The position numbers and the translations under genes are program-made. From Eublepharis macularius (lineage: Eukaryota; Chordata; Lepidosauria; Squamata; Eublepharidae): a stretch of DNA of 64,000 bases. Shown here one piece after another: positions 61,504-64,000 of this stretch; position 1 is the stretch's first letter; each line of letters begins with the position of its first letter. The stretch covers positions 8,703,001-8,767,000 of the forward strand of contig NC_072795.1 in assembly GCF_028583425.1 (NCBI RefSeq), in the 5' to 3' direction. A model generated the notes under the pieces. That model did no database searches. It was not told the origin of the DNA and worked only from the letters and a program-made list of their open reading frames with translations.

Positions 61504-64000
61504 TTGCTTTTTCCTCAGAGGAGAGAGAAAAAAATACTCTCTATAGTTCCCTCCACTTCAGAAATTTGGGGTTTACCTCCAGCCAAAGACTGGGATTTAC
61601 TAATCGAACAATTAACTAGACAGACTAGACTGAAACGGCATGCTGCCTCTTTAACTGAATATTGTAAAGAAAAAAATCATTCCTAGAGGTCTTAGAATCC
61701 ATAAGCCCCCTGGAATGTATAAAGATGACGAGACCTTTAAAAAAAGATGGGCAGAAATATTAAATAAGTGCTCTTTCGACCTAACGTTATTGCTGATTGA
61801 CTGTTTAGCTAAAGAGAAGAATCAAGTGACTACAGAAACTGATCAGTTGAAAAACCAGTTAAAGAGTTCCTATACAGAGGAGGAATTTACTAATTGTAAC
61901 AATGAGGTAGACTGCCTAATTAAAGACTGTGAAAGTAAACTAAAGGAATTAAATATGAGGAAGATTAATAGGGACAAAAAGAATCACAGTACAGGTAACA
62001 TATATATTTGGAAGGAAAATCAACCTCATAAAAACATATCTTGGGCTAGATCTGCAGCTTCTGGGTCAGAATTTGAAACAACTGACCCGTCCAATAACGA
62101 ACAATCAGGAGATGGACAAGGGGGATGTATGCTTAGAAACCGTACTGTTCCTATGTACCGTACTAAGAATTTTTTAGATAAAAGCCACCGCACGAAGCGG
62201 GTGAGGTACAAAACTTAATCTTTAATCTTTCCTCCAAAATGCTTACTCCAGTTGAAACACGATTGTCAAACAAAGGTTTGGGATTTGTAACATTGGCAAA
62301 ATACAATGCTTTTTGCACCAGAGTCGACTTCTTTAAATTATTTCGGCTTCTTAAACTGAGAAAACACTTTGGGAACACTACATATGCCCCAGGAAGTAGT
62401 GGGATTAAACACTGTTCAACCTTTACCTCCGAAACTTCTGATAGCTTAATAGAAACCTTTGAAAAATTAATTATCAGGGATGTCAAGGAAATAGAGAGTA
62501 AATATCACAAGGTATGGTACAATTTAACAAGAGAGGAACATATGGCTTTAACAAATCTTAGGGAAAATGAGCACATCATGATTAAACTCGCAGACAGGGT
62601 GGGGGGTAACGTTTTACTCACACCTCAGACTACATACAGGAAATTAATTGCCAGTTGTCAGACTGAGAATATTACAGACCTATTGATTATGATTTCCTTA
62701 ATGAAATTACTAGAGTCATTCAAATTGTATTGGATGAAGCTCTGGGCTTTAGTGAAATTTCTCAATCTGAATATAGAAATTTAATTAACAAGAATCCTTG
62801 CAATCCTGTCTTTTATTGTTTACCAAAGATACATAAAGGTATATCGCCTCCACCTGGGAGACCTATTGTATTGGCAACTAATTCAATACTTGAACCTCTT
62901 GCTATATACTTAGGTCAAATATCACAACCTTATGTTAGTAAAAGTAATACATACATTAAAGATACCACCTCCTTCATTAATTTTGTGGAAAATTTAGACA
63001 TCCCTCACAGAGCGTACTTAATGACTTTAGATGTACAATCTTTGTACACGTCTATACCACACTTAGAAGCTAGACAAGTTATCGAAACCATTCTGAACTC
63101 CAGACCATCAGATTATCCCTCCACCCCATTCTTGCTTAATCTCCTAGATATAATCTTAGAACACAACTAATTCAGATTCCAACAGCAGTTCTATTATCAA
63201 GTATGTGGAGTAGTCATGGGGTGCCCAGTGGCCCCCAGTATTGCAATCTTGTATATGGCAGATCTAGAAAAAAGATTTTTTTCTGAATAACTGTTAATCC
63301 TTTCTCTAATCAACTAGTTTATATGTAACGCTTCATAGATGACGTGTTTTTGGTCCTTTATAATCAATACTGTGCCAAAGAATATGTAGACTGGATGAAT
63401 TCAGTAGATCAGAATATCAAATTTACCTACCAAGGCAATCAACAATATATTACATTTTTGGACATTGTTATGTATGAACGTACTTCGATGAAGCTGGGGG
63501 TGAGACCTTACCGTAAAAGCACAGATAGGTGTGCTTATTTAGAATACACATCTTTCCACAGAAATAATTTAAAGAGAAATATACCATACAGTTAATTTCT
63601 CCGACTAAAACACAATGCATCTGTATCTTCTGATTATATAAGAGAATCTGAAAAGTTGACCAGTTCATTTAGATCTCATGGATATCCACTACAGGTGATC
63701 CTACAAGCTAAGGATGGAGCAGACAGTATTCCAAGACACTATTTATTACAATACAGAAACAAAAATAAAAATCACAATGCCGATATTACCTGGGCTTTAG
63801 ATTTTTCTCCTCTGTCAAAAGAAATTTCCCAGGTGATCAGAACAAATTAGCATATTGTGCAAGACTTGCCACATTGTAATACACCGCCAAAAATTGGTTA
63901 CAGAAGAACAAAAAGCTTAAGAGACCTTTTAGTGAGCTTAGGTTTAAAGTCCCAGCATGAAGAAAGAAATTTACCACTCAGCCACTTCACATGCAGGCGT
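61504..64000 (+). pseudogene. Penelope-like RT, multiple stops and frameshifts
   Basis: Successive frames give the N-terminal region (PSTSEIWGLPP, MLTPVETRLSNKGLGFV), then the RT signatures FYCLPKIHKG...PPGRPIV, YLMTLDVQSLYTSIP (first catalytic Asp), GCPVAPSIAILYM, RFIDDVFLV (DD motif) and GVRPYRKSTDRCAYLEY. Breaks occur near 61684, 62217, 62690-62730, 63168, 63285-63330, 63593 and 63848. Inactive. Relative to the copy at 35434, the same RT and linker words occur in the same order. Confidence 0.75.

Larger units (their letters stand above)
59560..64000 (+). mobile_element. Penelope-like element, decayed, running off the right edge
   Basis: Pseudo-LTR (59560-59727, continuing 61312-61390 after a nested insertion), 5' leader, then an RT coding region from about 61504 in broken frames. 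It lies in intron 1 of the second P450 gene in the same orientation. The GIY-YIG end should lie beyond base 64000. Confidence 0.65.

Overview
The window is vertebrate nuclear DNA, most likely from a squamate reptile (lizard or snake; a gecko-like genome is possible but not shown). The evidence is a cytochrome P450 family 2 gene with the canonical nine-exon structure, Sauria-type tRNA SINEs, a 5S-rRNA-derived SINE, L1, RTE/BovB-type, DIRS and Penelope-like retroelements, and several hAT- and Harbinger-like foldback elements. No bacterial-type genes, CRISPR arrays or operons are present.

Gene content. One complete CYP2J-like gene lies on the + strand from 35 to 41327. All nine exons (168, 163, 150, 161, 177, 142, 188, 142 and 191 bp) have GT/AG sites and join into an open 493-codon frame with the PPGP hinge, WxxxR, AGTET I-helix, EIQR and heme-Cys motifs. 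A tandem paralogue starts at 57922 with a homologous exon 1 (13 nt differences in 168). Its remaining exons lie beyond the right edge.

Region by region. Introns 1-2 (203-7214) hold small foldback elements. Intron 3 (7365-27208) is 19.8 kb because of two nested complexes. The first, 7555-14164, is an old L1-like element with a 19-bp target duplication; it contains a microsatellite, a 234-bp foldback element and a 3.6-kb giant palindromic hAT-like element (8818-12436). The second, 14442-26613, is a full-length minus-strand L1 with a 15-bp target duplication, split in its reverse transcriptase domain by a 6-kb DIRS element (17210-23239). Introns 4-8 hold L1 fragments, SINEs, Penelope-like pieces, and two 98.6%-identical 353-bp direct repeats that bracket exon 6. 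The intergenic region 42.2-57.8 kb holds a 5S SINE, hAT elements, a second giant palindromic hAT-like element (49447-52806) with a solo LTR inside, and a Penelope-type palindrome with a hammerhead-like core. Intron 1 of the second P450 gene (58090 onward) carries RTE and Penelope-like elements and a 1.6-kb ORF1-only L1 relative with an 18-bp target duplication.

No single new host system is seen. The most unusual material is (a) the palindromic hAT elements with outward-facing tandem polyadenylation signals, (b) a DIRS element whose gag and RT frames are separated by one in-frame UGA followed by C, and (c) compact non-autonomous ORF1-only L1 relatives. All coordinates and repeats were read by eye; protein family assignments rest on motifs and memory of the families, without a database search.
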